A stretch of 64,000 bases of DNA from Bacteroidales bacterium (lineage in GTDB: Bacteria > Bacteroidota > Bacteroidia > Bacteroidales > UBA932). Shown here one piece after another: positions 1 through 7,023 of this stretch. Position 1 is the stretch's first letter, and each line of letters opens with the position of its first letter. The notes beneath the pieces are model-generated. The model had not been told where the DNA came from and searched no databases. It saw only the letters and a list, made by a program, of their open reading frames with translations. The DNA lies in contig JAFPVJ010000017.1 in NCBI GenBank assembly GCA_017400135.1, positions 62,001 through 126,000 on the forward strand. Reading direction: 5' to 3'. Both the position numbers and the translations under genes were made by a program.

Positions 1-2
1 TG

Positions 3-323
3 CTCAAAGCGGTCGAGTCCGGCACCCAACTATCTCCGGGGTGGTTTGAAAAAACATTCCCAGAAAAGCAGTCGCGACGGCTGACGGCCGGCATCACATG
101 GTCTGTGATCGGCATCTTCCTTACCATTGCCGCGGTCGTGATGTTTGTCCTGCTTACTAAAGCGGGATCCGACGGGGAGGGCATTGCCATAGTCGTCTCC
201 CTGGGAGCGGTTTTGGCTGGAATTGCTCTGGGCGTGGGTGTCGGCAAATGGATCGCTTATTCGGTTGCGAAGAAGAATGCCGAGTTGTTCGCCGGCCACG
301 TTAAGGAAGACGGACAGGACTGA
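3..323 (+). CDS. DUF6249-like membrane protein, 3' part (5' end outside window)
   Basis: The frame is open from the left edge (first full codon at base 3), so the N-terminus is missing. The visible 106 residues contain an amphipathic stretch and then two hydrophobic segments, roughly residues 35-52 and 64-83, separated by a short polar loop (GSDGEG), and end in a charged tail. This two-helix layout directly upstream of an ECF sigma factor fits the DUF6249 membrane proteins that accompany such sigma factors in Bacteroidales. That family call is from layout and context, not from a diagnostic motif. The sigma factor starts 3 bases after the stop, so the two are almost certainly co-transcribed. 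A role in sensing or tethering the sigma factor is inference only. Confidence 0.55.
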   Translation, partial: LKAVESGTQLSPGWFEKTFPEKQSRRLTAGITWSVIGIFLTIAAVVMFVLLTKAGSDGEGIAIVVSLGAVLAGIALGVGVGKWIAYSVAKKNAELFAGHVKEDGQD

Positions 324-326
324 CGG

Positions 327-809
327 ATGACCCGGGAGCAGTTCATCTTTGAAGTGCGCGTGTGTCAGGGACCGTTGAGGCGGTTCCTGACAACGATGTG
401 CAATGGTGATTCCGCCCGGGGGGATGATCTGGCACAGGAGACTATGTTGCGGGCCTGGCTTGCTTCCGACCGCTTCCGGGGCAGTTTCCGTCCCTGGCTG
501 TTCCGCATTGCCTACAACGTGTTTGTCGATCATTTCCGGAGGCAGCCTCAAGGCATCGACACAATGGATGATGTCTGGATGGAGCGCGTGCCGGCTGATG
601 CCGACGCCGACAAGGCCTTCCGCCACGAGGCACTGAACCAAGCTCTGGGCTGCCTTCCGCTTAAGGAACGCACCGCCCTTATCCTGCATTATTGGGAAGA
701 TCTGCCGGTGAAGGAGATTGCCTCCGTCATGCGGGTACCGTCCGGCACAGTCAAATATTGGCTCCATCAGGGCCGGAATCATCTTAAAGCCTTACTTCAG
801 CATGAATGA
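327..809 (+). CDS. RNA polymerase sigma factor, ECF (sigma-70) family
   Basis: This 160-residue protein has the normal ECF size and two-domain plan. Region 2 (about residues 20-75) has the DDLAQETMLRAW helix and the RPWLFRIAYNVFVDHFRR segment that contacts the -10 element. Region 4 (about 105-155) is a helix-turn-helix with LPLKERTALILHYWEDLPVKEI followed by the recognition helix around SGTVKYWLHQGR. It should direct core RNA polymerase to a small regulon, probably envelope genes given the neighbours. The downstream membrane protein starts 8 bases before its stop, which is the classic sigma/anti-sigma coupling. No promoter for the unit is visible because it begins outside the window. Confidence 0.9.
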   Translation: MTREQFIFEVRVCQGPLRRFLTTMCNGDSARGDDLAQETMLRAWLASDRFRGSFRPWLFRIAYNVFVDHFRRQPQGIDTMDDVWMERVPADADADKAFRHEALNQALGCLPLKERTALILHYWEDLPVKEIASVMRVPSGTVKYWLHQGRNHLKALLQHE

Positions 810-1155
810 CATTGAAGAAATCTTGCGTCAAAATAAGCCTTCTATGCCCACAGGAGAGACCTTCCTGGTCGAACTGAATGCGAAACTGGAAGCGGCCGAG
901 ACTGCCAAGGACCTGGTTGCCCGTGAAAGGCGGCGGGGTCGAATCGCCGTGCTGCTGGCCGCCGTTATCGGTATTACACTCGGCTGCCTGTCCGCCGCGC
1001 TGATACCCCTTCTAACGTCCCTTTCGTGGCCGCGTTTGCCGCTGCTTCCTCAGGCTCGGGATTTCCTGACCCAATGGCCCTATTTCTGGCTGGCCCTGTT
1101 CTCCCTGTCCATGCTTTTGATAGGTGTGGTAGGCCTTACCCGGGAATCATATTAG
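802..1155 (+). CDS. Small two-helix membrane protein, candidate anti-sigma partner
   Basis: I place the start at the ATG that overlaps the end of the sigma gene by 8 bases; an upstream in-frame start would lie deep inside the sigma gene. The 117-residue product has a charged N-terminal half (about 1-45, with a run of Arg around residue 42) that would be cytoplasmic. Two long hydrophobic segments follow, near residues 46-67 and 90-112. The layout of a short cytoplasmic head plus membrane anchor, translationally coupled to an ECF sigma, fits an anti-sigma role. I see no ZAS zinc motif or FecR-type domain, so the function is inference. The stop lies 6 bases before the first hairpin-array repeat. 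Confidence 0.6.
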   Translation: MNDIEEILRQNKPSMPTGETFLVELNAKLEAAETAKDLVARERRRGRIAVLLAAVIGITLGCLSAALIPLLTSLSWPRLPLLPQARDFLTQWPYFWLALFSLSMLLIGVVGLTRESY

Positions 1156-1161
1156 TACGGT

Positions 1162-1273
1162 GCTACGAAAGGATACAATGCTGTGTTTCATTCCTTTCGT
1201 GGTAGCGAAACAACTATTTCTTGTGAAACTGTAGCGACGAAAGGAAGATACAAATGTGATTTTTCCTTTCGTC
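1162..1273. repeat. Symmetric inverted-site array, family 1, copy A
   Basis: The 9-base core ACGAAAGGA occurs at 1165-1173 and 1237-1245, and its exact reverse complement at 1192-1200 and 1264-1272. Order is + - + -, with core offsets of 27, 45 and 27 bases, symmetric about 1218.5. The flanks read GCT or GCG before the left cores. Each +/- pair could form a hairpin with an 18-base loop. The sequence between cores is not shared with copy B, only the spacing is. It fills most of the gap between the membrane protein gene and the next lipoprotein gene. Confidence 0.85.
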
Positions 1274-1311
1274 ATAAAAAAGAAACTTGCAAGGGAAAAA
1301 TAGTTGGTGTA

Positions 1312-1344
1312 GGAATTAATTGTTAATTTTGGAATTAATTGTTA
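1312..1344. repeat. 14-base direct repeat just upstream of a lipoprotein start
   Basis: GGAATTAATTGTTA occurs at 1312-1325 and again at 1331-1344, offset by 19 bases, with the second copy running into the ATG. Each copy contains the palindrome AATTAATT. It may be an operator for a dimeric regulator or a chance AT-rich duplication; nothing else in the window matches it by eye. Confidence 0.5.
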
Positions 1345-1847
1345 TGAAAACCCTACGCTCCAAAATCGCGGCGCTGCGCGCCCCAGTGGTTGTCTTGACC
1401 ATATTTGCGGTGGCCATCGGCACGGCGGCGTGTTCGTCCGGGAAATCGGGCGAAGATACGCAGTGGGCGACGATGGGAAAAACGGAGCCTCAGACGTCGG
1501 CTCACAAGATGCCTCCGGTCTCGAAACTCCGCTTGGACGGGACGCTCCGGGGGACGGTGAAGGACGAAGAAGGCCAGCCGTTGCAGGGCGTGACGGTGTA
1601 TGCGCTCATCCCGGATGACCCGCATGTCTTCGGGAACGTGACGGATGCCACCGGGCAGTATGAGATCCAGTTTCCTAAGAAATGGGTGACGGAAGTCCAG
1701 TTTTCGATGCTTGGCAAAGAGAAAGTGACGCTCCCCCTCGGCAAGAAGAAAAGGATTGACGTCGTCCTGAAGAATGAAGCGCTGGAGCTGGACCCCGGCT
1801 ACCTCGACCAACCCGACGGCGCCTTCCGCATCGTCCAGTCGGAGTAA
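1344..1847 (+). CDS. Lipoprotein with carboxypeptidase regulatory-like domain
   Basis: I choose the ATG at 1344 rather than an upstream TTG because it begins a clean lipoprotein signal: basic n-region, hydrophobic core, then GTAAC with the lipidated Cys at residue 30. The mature protein is about 138 residues. A low-complexity linker leads into a CarboxypepD_reg-like beta-sandwich from about residue 65 to 145 (GTVKDEEGQPLQGVTVYALI, then a DATGQYEI turn), the fold found at the N-terminus of SusC-type receptors. Here it stands alone. Such stand-alone domains are cell-surface or periplasmic and their ligands are mostly unknown. It is followed by a TlpA-like lipoprotein, so a joint envelope role is plausible but unproven. 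Confidence 0.75.
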   Translation: MKTLRSKIAALRAPVVVLTIFAVAIGTAACSSGKSGEDTQWATMGKTEPQTSAHKMPPVSKLRLDGTLRGTVKDEEGQPLQGVTVYALIPDDPHVFGNVTDATGQYEIQFPKKWVTEVQFSMLGKEKVTLPLGKKKRIDVVLKNEALELDPGYLDQPDGAFRIVQSE

Positions 1848-1861
1848 GGGCAGAGGATATG

Positions 1862-2016
1862 GGGGAAGGTCTCTGCTCTTTGTGGGGAAGGTGGAAAAAA
1901 AGATACCTCACCTTCCCCGTGAAATCGGCCTTCCAGTGGACTGTGGGCCATAATCAGTGGTGAAGGTGTAGCCCCTAAAATTCCACCTTCCCCAAAACAA
2001 GCCTTTTACCTTCCCC
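1862..2016. repeat. Symmetric inverted-site array, family 2
   Basis: The core GGGGAAGGT(G) or a close variant lies on the plus strand at 1862-1870, 1884-1893 and 1959-1968 (one mismatch). The reverse complement CACCTTCCCC, or the one-base variant TACCTTCCCC, lies at 1909-1918, 1984-1993 and 2007-2016. Order is + + - + - -, mirror-symmetric about 1938.5. Offsets for the inner four are 25, 50 and 25 bases, and the outer two sit 22-23 bases further out. The architecture parallels family 1 although the core sequence differs. It occupies the 221-base gap between two lipoprotein genes; I see no small gene in it. Confidence 0.85.
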
Positions 2017-2068
2017 AGCGGTTGGGCCTAGGCTTCCGAATGAACGGAATAAGAATGAAAATGACGAT

Positions 2069-3970
2069 ATGAAAAGAAGAATGAACGTCCTTGTGGTCGT
2101 GGCAGTCGGACTGGTTCTTATGACTGGCTGTTCTGGCAACAAGGTTTGGGAGCAGCCTGAGGTGTTGTATTCGAATGCAACGCTTACCGTCGCCGGAGTC
2201 GAACGGCTTCAGGACCGGACTGTATTGCATTTGACGGCCCAGGGACAAAATGGAAGCAATTTCCGCATCCAGCCCAACACATACATTGTCGGTGACGACG
2301 GACGGAAATATGCCCTGCAAGGCAGCGAAGGGCTCGTCCCCGGGCAGTGGACACCCTATCCGGAAGAAGGTACCGCGTCCTTCGACTTGTATTTCGAACC
2401 CTTGCGGGGCCGCAATCGGGCAATAGACCTCATCGAACCGAACGGCTGGATGGTCTATGGGATCCATGATGCCGCACATTCACTCAGGATCAAGCCGGTC
2501 CGGGATGAGGGCCAGGCCATCCATGACGAGACGGCCTTCTTCCAAAAGGGCACAGGAAAACTGACAGGAAAGTTCGAGGGCAAGCATCCGGAAGTCATCG
2601 AATTTTTCGGTTACAATGCTTTTCAGGAGGATAACAAGAAAACCGGTCTGGTTGCCCCAGACGGGAGTTTCTCGTTAGAAATCACGTTGGACCATCCTAT
2701 CTATTCCTACGTCAGGGACGATCATTCGAACGACTACTATATCTTCCTGTCACCCGATGAGGAAACGCAGATGCAGGTTGACTCAGCCGGCTTCGTCCAC
2801 TATCCGGCCGGCTCTCGCTGCGGCGCTTTGGCGGAATGGATGACTGAAGCCGGACCGCGGTTCTATTTCCCGATGAAGTCCATCACCCCGGAGGATTGGA
2901 AGACAATCTCCATCCGTGACTATACCACCCGCATCGCGGAGCATTATGCCAAGATGCAGGAACTGGCGGATTACATTTGCCGGCGGCAGGGTTTCTCCGA
3001 TGAGGAAGCGCATTTGTTGAAGCAACAGATCAGGATCCTGGCCGTCGAGGATGAGATGAGCGCTAAGTTTAATCTGCTACGTGCGAAACCGGGTGTGCCA
3101 TTGGATTCTCTGGGCCGGCAGCGTTCGAAAGACCTTGCCGATCCATCCCTGTATGTCTCTATGGCTCAATTGGACCCGGGTGACTGGACAGCTTTCATGC
3201 TCAACAACGACATCTTTTTCCTGTCTAACCGTTATGAGTATTCGTTGCTCTATAACAGAGAAGTCCCGGAAATGGTTGGGGTTGACAGTGCTCTCTTCCA
3301 TCGGACCGGACCTTCCATCTTCCTGCAGGCTGCGCTGATGAACGGTCGCATGCTTTCCCAGGAAGTCAAGGGAGAACGGATCCCTACCCAGGTCTGGATC
3401 GGTGATGATGGCACGCTGCAGTGGAAACAGATTGATTATCAGAAGGTGTGGGACGAGCGTCTTGCCGCCCTGACATCACCGTACCTGAAAGCCCGCTATC
3501 AGGCAACCCTGGATGAACTCCTTGCGGAAAAGGAGGACCGTTATGATCTTCCGTCTGGGGAGGCAACCGACATCTTCAACGCGCTTGTCGCCCCTTTCCG
3601 CGGCAAATGGGTCTATGTCGAATTCTGGTCCACGGGCTGCGGTCCCTGCCGCGCCGGCATTGAAGCATCCGTGGCGAATCGGAAGAAACTCTCCCGACAA
3701 AAGGACCTGGAAATCGTCTTCATCACCGGCGACCGCAGCTCCCCGGAAAAAGCCTACGACGACTACGCTTCGAAATACCTCGCCGACGAAGTCAGCTACC
3801 GTATCCCGGAAGCACACTATATCCTGTTGACCACCCTTTTTAATTTCAACGGAATCCCGCATGTTGAGCTGGTCGCCCCTGACGGTCGTGTCGTCCGCGG
3901 CAAGACCCTCCCCGGCCTCGCCAGCCCGGATTTCCTGACAGAACTAGACTTGCTACGAAAGGAACGGTGA
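2069..3970 (+). CDS. TlpA-like thioredoxin-domain lipoprotein
   Basis: The 633-residue protein begins with a lipoprotein signal (LMTGC, Cys 21). Residues about 25-480 are a long variable region with beta-rich character at the N-terminal side and helices in the middle. I cannot assign it to a named domain with confidence, though DUF4369-like regions often occupy this place. The C-terminal 130 residues are a thioredoxin fold: YVEFWSTGCGPCRAG carries the CGPC redox pair at Cys 524 and Cys 527, and a cis-Pro candidate is GIPH near residue 596. It would act as a periplasmic-face thiol reductase or chaperone. The last codons lie inside repeat copy B, so that element supplies the C-terminus. Confidence 0.8.
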   Translation: MKRRMNVLVVVAVGLVLMTGCSGNKVWEQPEVLYSNATLTVAGVERLQDRTVLHLTAQGQNGSNFRIQPNTYIVGDDGRKYALQGSEGLVPGQWTPYPEEGTASFDLYFEPLRGRNRAIDLIEPNGWMVYGIHDAAHSLRIKPVRDEGQAIHDETAFFQKGTGKLTGKFEGKHPEVIEFFGYNAFQEDNKKTGLVAPDGSFSLEITLDHPIYSYVRDDHSNDYYIFLSPDEETQMQVDSAGFVHYPAGSRCGALAEWMTEAGPRFYFPMKSITPEDWKTISIRDYTTRIAEHYAKMQELADYICRRQGFSDEEAHLLKQQIRILAVEDEMSAKFNLLRAKPGVPLDSLGRQRSKDLADPSLYVSMAQLDPGDWTAFMLNNDIFFLSNRYEYSLLYNREVPEMVGVDSALFHRTGPSIFLQAALMNGRMLSQEVKGERIPTQVWIGDDGTLQWKQIDYQKVWDERLAALTSPYLKARYQATLDELLAEKEDRYDLPSGEATDIFNALVAPFRGKWVYVEFWSTGCGPCRAGIEASVANRKKLSRQKDLEIVFITGDRSSPEKAYDDYASKYLADEVSYRIPEAHYILLTTLFNFNGIPHVELVAPDGRVVRGKTLPGLASPDFLTELDLLRKER

Positions 3971-4064
3971 CGGCTGTATTTTCCTTTCGTGGAAGGAAAT
4001 AGAACGAAAACCATGAAAACCGTGCGACGAAAGGAAAGAACTATGGCTCCCATGTCTTTCGTCG
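3952..4064. repeat. Symmetric inverted-site array, family 1, copy B
   Basis: ACGAAAGGA occurs at 3955-3963 and 4027-4035. The reverse complement is exact at 3982-3990 and has two changes at 4054-4062. The offsets 27, 45 and 27 equal those of copy A exactly, and the centre of symmetry is 4008.5. The GCT and GCG bases before the left cores are also kept in the same order. Loops and central spacer differ from copy A. It overlaps the last codons of the TlpA-like gene and precedes the beta-barrel gene. Confidence 0.85.
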
Positions 4065-4113
4065 CAAAAGAACACGGGAAGAGCATAGGAAGAATACTTG
4101 GAAGCACACAGGA

Positions 4114-7014
4114 ATGAAGAAAACGATAGCCATTATCCTCGTAGCCCTCGGCACGACCCTCAGCGCCCAAGCGCAGATTGTCTTTACGGACAGTATGATG
4201 GGGCAGCTGGCGCAAGTGAAGGTTGCGGTGGTGGACTCCACCAATGCCGAGCCGGTGCCTTTCGCTTCGGTATACCTGACGGAAAGGAAGGACTCGACGA
4301 TCAACCATTTCACCCTTACGGACAACAAGGGTCTGGCGGAACTGAAAGAGGTGCCTTACGGCGTCTATCTTTTCCATATCGAGATGATGGGCTACCGGCC
4401 CTGGGTGAAGGAGATGCGCTTCGAGAAATGGCGCGTGGACGTGGGGACGGTCAAACTGCAGATCGACGACGAGTTCATCCGGGCCGCCACCATCACCGAC
4501 GTGGGCAACCCCATCATCATCAAGCAGGATACCATCGAATACAACGCATCCTCCTTCCAGGTGGGCGCGAATGCCATGCTCAAGGATCTGCTGGTCCGCA
4601 TGCCGGGCATCGACATCGGCGATGACGGCAAGGTGAGGGTCAACGGCGAAGAGGTCAAGCGTATCACCGTGGGCGGCCGGACCTTCTTCTTCGACGACCA
4701 GTCGATGGCGCTCAACAACCTGCCGGCCTCCATCGTGGACAAGATCCGCGTCATCGACAAGGAATCGGAGCAGAAGCGCGTCACCGGCATCGAGGACGGC
4801 CAGCGGGAGAAGGTCATGGACGTCGCTCTCAAGAAAGAGTATGAAGACGGCTGGTTCGGCAATGTCGGCCTCAAGGGCGGCACGACCCTCGACAATAACA
4901 ACGACGAGCTCCGCGACAACCGCGGCATGCTCTACAACGCCAATGCCCTCGTCTCGACCTACAATCCCAAGGACCAACTGACCCTGATTGGCAATGCGCT
5001 GAATATCAATGACGTGGGAGAGGCTTTCTATTTCCGTATGGGCGGGGCGTCCGCCGACGAGATGCCGAAGCTCAGTGGCCTGACGAAGCAGGCGCAGTTT
5101 GGCGCCAACTACAACACCTCCCGTGTCAAGGATGTCGAGATCACGGCTGGCAGCTCCTATAAGTTCAGCCACACCGACGCCGCGACCAAGACCCTGCGCA
5201 CGACTTTCCGGGAAGACGGCGACCTGCTCTCCGAATCGATCGACAAAGGAAGCCAGTGGGGCAATTCGGTCAGCGGGAACGTGGAAGCGAAAAAAGAAAA
5301 GGGCAAGTTCCAGTTCACCCTGGACAGCCAGTTTTCCTGGCAAGACACGCATCTCGATAAAAGCGCCAGTTCATCGACCAGCCGGGAGCAGGAGCCCTTC
5401 TCAAGCGCATCCGCCTTCCTCAACAGTTCCGACCGAACCGAGCACACCGATCTGACCCAGCGGTATTTCGGCATTGGCGGCAGTGGCGGTTACAAGGGCA
5501 TCGGCGGGGATGACCGCCGTGCGATCCACGCCTACCTCAACTACGACCACCGGGGTACCGGCGGCACGAGCCGCGAATGGTCCTTGACGCGCCGCGGCCT
5601 CGCCGAAGAGGAACTGGACCTGCAATATGACCGCCTCGGCGCGTCCAACTTCATCGGCACGGGCCTGAGCTATGCCGAACCCCTGGGCGAGAAATGGCGC
5701 CTGACGCTCAATACCAGCTTCTCCGGCTCCTTCAACGAATCCCACCGGGACGCCTTCAACGCGGACGGGACGGCCAACGCCTACTACACTTCCGCCAACG
5801 ACAACCGCTATCTGGTCCAGCGCTATGGCGCCACGGTCAACTACGAGCAGAAGTGGGGGAGCCTGCAACTCGGCACCTCGGCCGAAGGCATCCTGAACCG
5901 CGTCCAGGCGCGCAGTTTCGGCGTCGAAACCCTTTCCGGCGACGGGGAATGGCTCTGGCACTGGGTCCCGCGCCTAAGTTTCAACTGGCATAAGGAGCAG
6001 ACGAACCTGCGCAGCTCGGTCTATGTCTACCAGAGCGAGCCTTCGCATTCGATGCGCATTCCGACGCTCAATGTCTCCGACCCGACCCGCATCACCGTGG
6101 GAAATGTCTATCTACGACCCACCTCCTCGATATCGGCGAGCGTGTCGTTCCGGAAGGGGAATCCCAAGCGTTTCTCATCCATCAATGCGCGTATCAGCGG
6201 GGACGTTGTTCTCCATCCCATCGTCTCCGCAATGTGGTACGATGCGTTTGGCATCCGTTATTCCGTGCCGGTCAATGCCGCCCGCCCGCATACGACCCTT
6301 TCGCTCACTGCCGGCTACAACCGTCCCGTCAACAAGGACAAGACGATGACGCTGTCTCTGGATCTGGGAGGCAACTACAGTGGGACGGTCAGCTACCATA
6401 CGACCGCTTCCCGACCCGCCCTGCCGACGGACTCCTTCGAATACGGCAGCTTCATGGACGACTTCTGGGGCAGCGAGTCCGGCGAGCGTTTCTACGGCGG
6501 CCAGAGCGGTTTCACGGAGAACCGGACGGACGCTTACAGCACCACCGAACGCATCCACTTGAAATACAACAAGGGCCCCGTCTCCCTGACCCTGGGCTAT
6601 ACCAACGCTTTCAATTACGCCCATTATTCCCTGGAAGGGGCGACGGACGTCATCACGACCCAGAACCGCGCCGGCCTGGCGGGTCGCTACACGACGCCGC
6701 ACCAGTTCGAGATCGGTACGGAATTCAACTACAACTTCTTCACCGGTTACGCAGAAGGTTACGGCCTGCCTGAATGGCACTGGGATGCGAGTCTCTCGAA
6801 GCACATCGGCGTCTTCACCCTGACCCTCAGCGCCCACGACATCCTGGGCCAGACGCGCAACCTCTCGCACCTGGACTCCTCGGACTATATGCAGGACTCC
6901 TACAAGCTCATCCTCGGCCGCTACATCCTCTTCGGGGTGAAATGGAATTTCGGCAAGATGAACGCCCTGCAGAACAGGCGCGCCCAGGACGCCTCCTGGC
7001 GGCTGGCATTCTAA
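4114..7014 (+). CDS. Outer-membrane beta-barrel protein, TonB-receptor-like (OMP family 41 type)
   Basis: This 966-residue protein has a Sec signal (cut near Ala-Gln-Ala-Gln, about residue 21). A carboxypeptidase-regulatory-like domain spans about 30-125 (PVPFASVYL, then TDNKGLAEL). A plug-like region spans about 135-240 (QDTIEYNASSFQVG, MLKDLLVRMPGI, GRTFFFDD). A long barrel rich in alternating aromatic strands follows to the C-terminus. It lacks the SusC signature and has no SusD neighbour, so it belongs to the large group of SusC-independent outer-membrane receptors of Bacteroidota. The substrate is unknown. The next gene is convergent, with only 9 bases between the stops, so no separate terminator fits. 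Confidence 0.85.
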   Translation: MKKTIAIILVALGTTLSAQAQIVFTDSMMGQLAQVKVAVVDSTNAEPVPFASVYLTERKDSTINHFTLTDNKGLAELKEVPYGVYLFHIEMMGYRPWVKEMRFEKWRVDVGTVKLQIDDEFIRAATITDVGNPIIIKQDTIEYNASSFQVGANAMLKDLLVRMPGIDIGDDGKVRVNGEEVKRITVGGRTFFFDDQSMALNNLPASIVDKIRVIDKESEQKRVTGIEDGQREKVMDVALKKEYEDGWFGNVGLKGGTTLDNNNDELRDNRGMLYNANALVSTYNPKDQLTLIGNALNINDVGEAFYFRMGGASADEMPKLSGLTKQAQFGANYNTSRVKDVEITAGSSYKFSHTDAATKTLRTTFREDGDLLSESIDKGSQWGNSVSGNVEAKKEKGKFQFTLDSQFSWQDTHLDKSASSSTSREQEPFSSASAFLNSSDRTEHTDLTQRYFGIGGSGGYKGIGGDDRRAIHAYLNYDHRGTGGTSREWSLTRRGLAEEELDLQYDRLGASNFIGTGLSYAEPLGEKWRLTLNTSFSGSFNESHRDAFNADGTANAYYTSANDNRYLVQRYGATVNYEQKWGSLQLGTSAEGILNRVQARSFGVETLSGDGEWLWHWVPRLSFNWHKEQTNLRSSVYVYQSEPSHSMRIPTLNVSDPTRITVGNVYLRPTSSISASVSFRKGNPKRFSSINARISGDVVLHPIVSAMWYDAFGIRYSVPVNAARPHTTLSLTAGYNRPVNKDKTMTLSLDLGGNYSGTVSYHTTASRPALPTDSFEYGSFMDDFWGSESGERFYGGQSGFTENRTDAYSTTERIHLKYNKGPVSLTLGYTNAFNYAHYSLEGATDVITTQNRAGLAGRYTTPHQFEIGTEFNYNFFTGYAEGYGLPEWHWDASLSKHIGVFTLTLSAHDILGQTRNLSHLDSSDYMQDSYKLILGRYILFGVKWNFGKMNALQNRRAQDASWRLAF

Positions 7015-7023
7015 GCGTGGCGG

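Noticed and set aside
1162-2016. CRISPR array
   Set aside because: Repeats alternate in orientation, are only 9-12 bases long, number four to six, and no cas genes are near.
1162-4064. Integron attC sites or phase-variable promoter inversion (inverton)
   Set aside because: No GTTRRRY/RYYYAAC core sites and no integrase or tyrosine recombinase in the window. Neither array contains a TAnnTTTG promoter box between its outer arms in either orientation.
4114-7014. SusC call for the beta-barrel protein
   Set aside because: No SusC/RagA plug signature and no SusD gene next to it; it fits the other outer-membrane beta-barrel family better.
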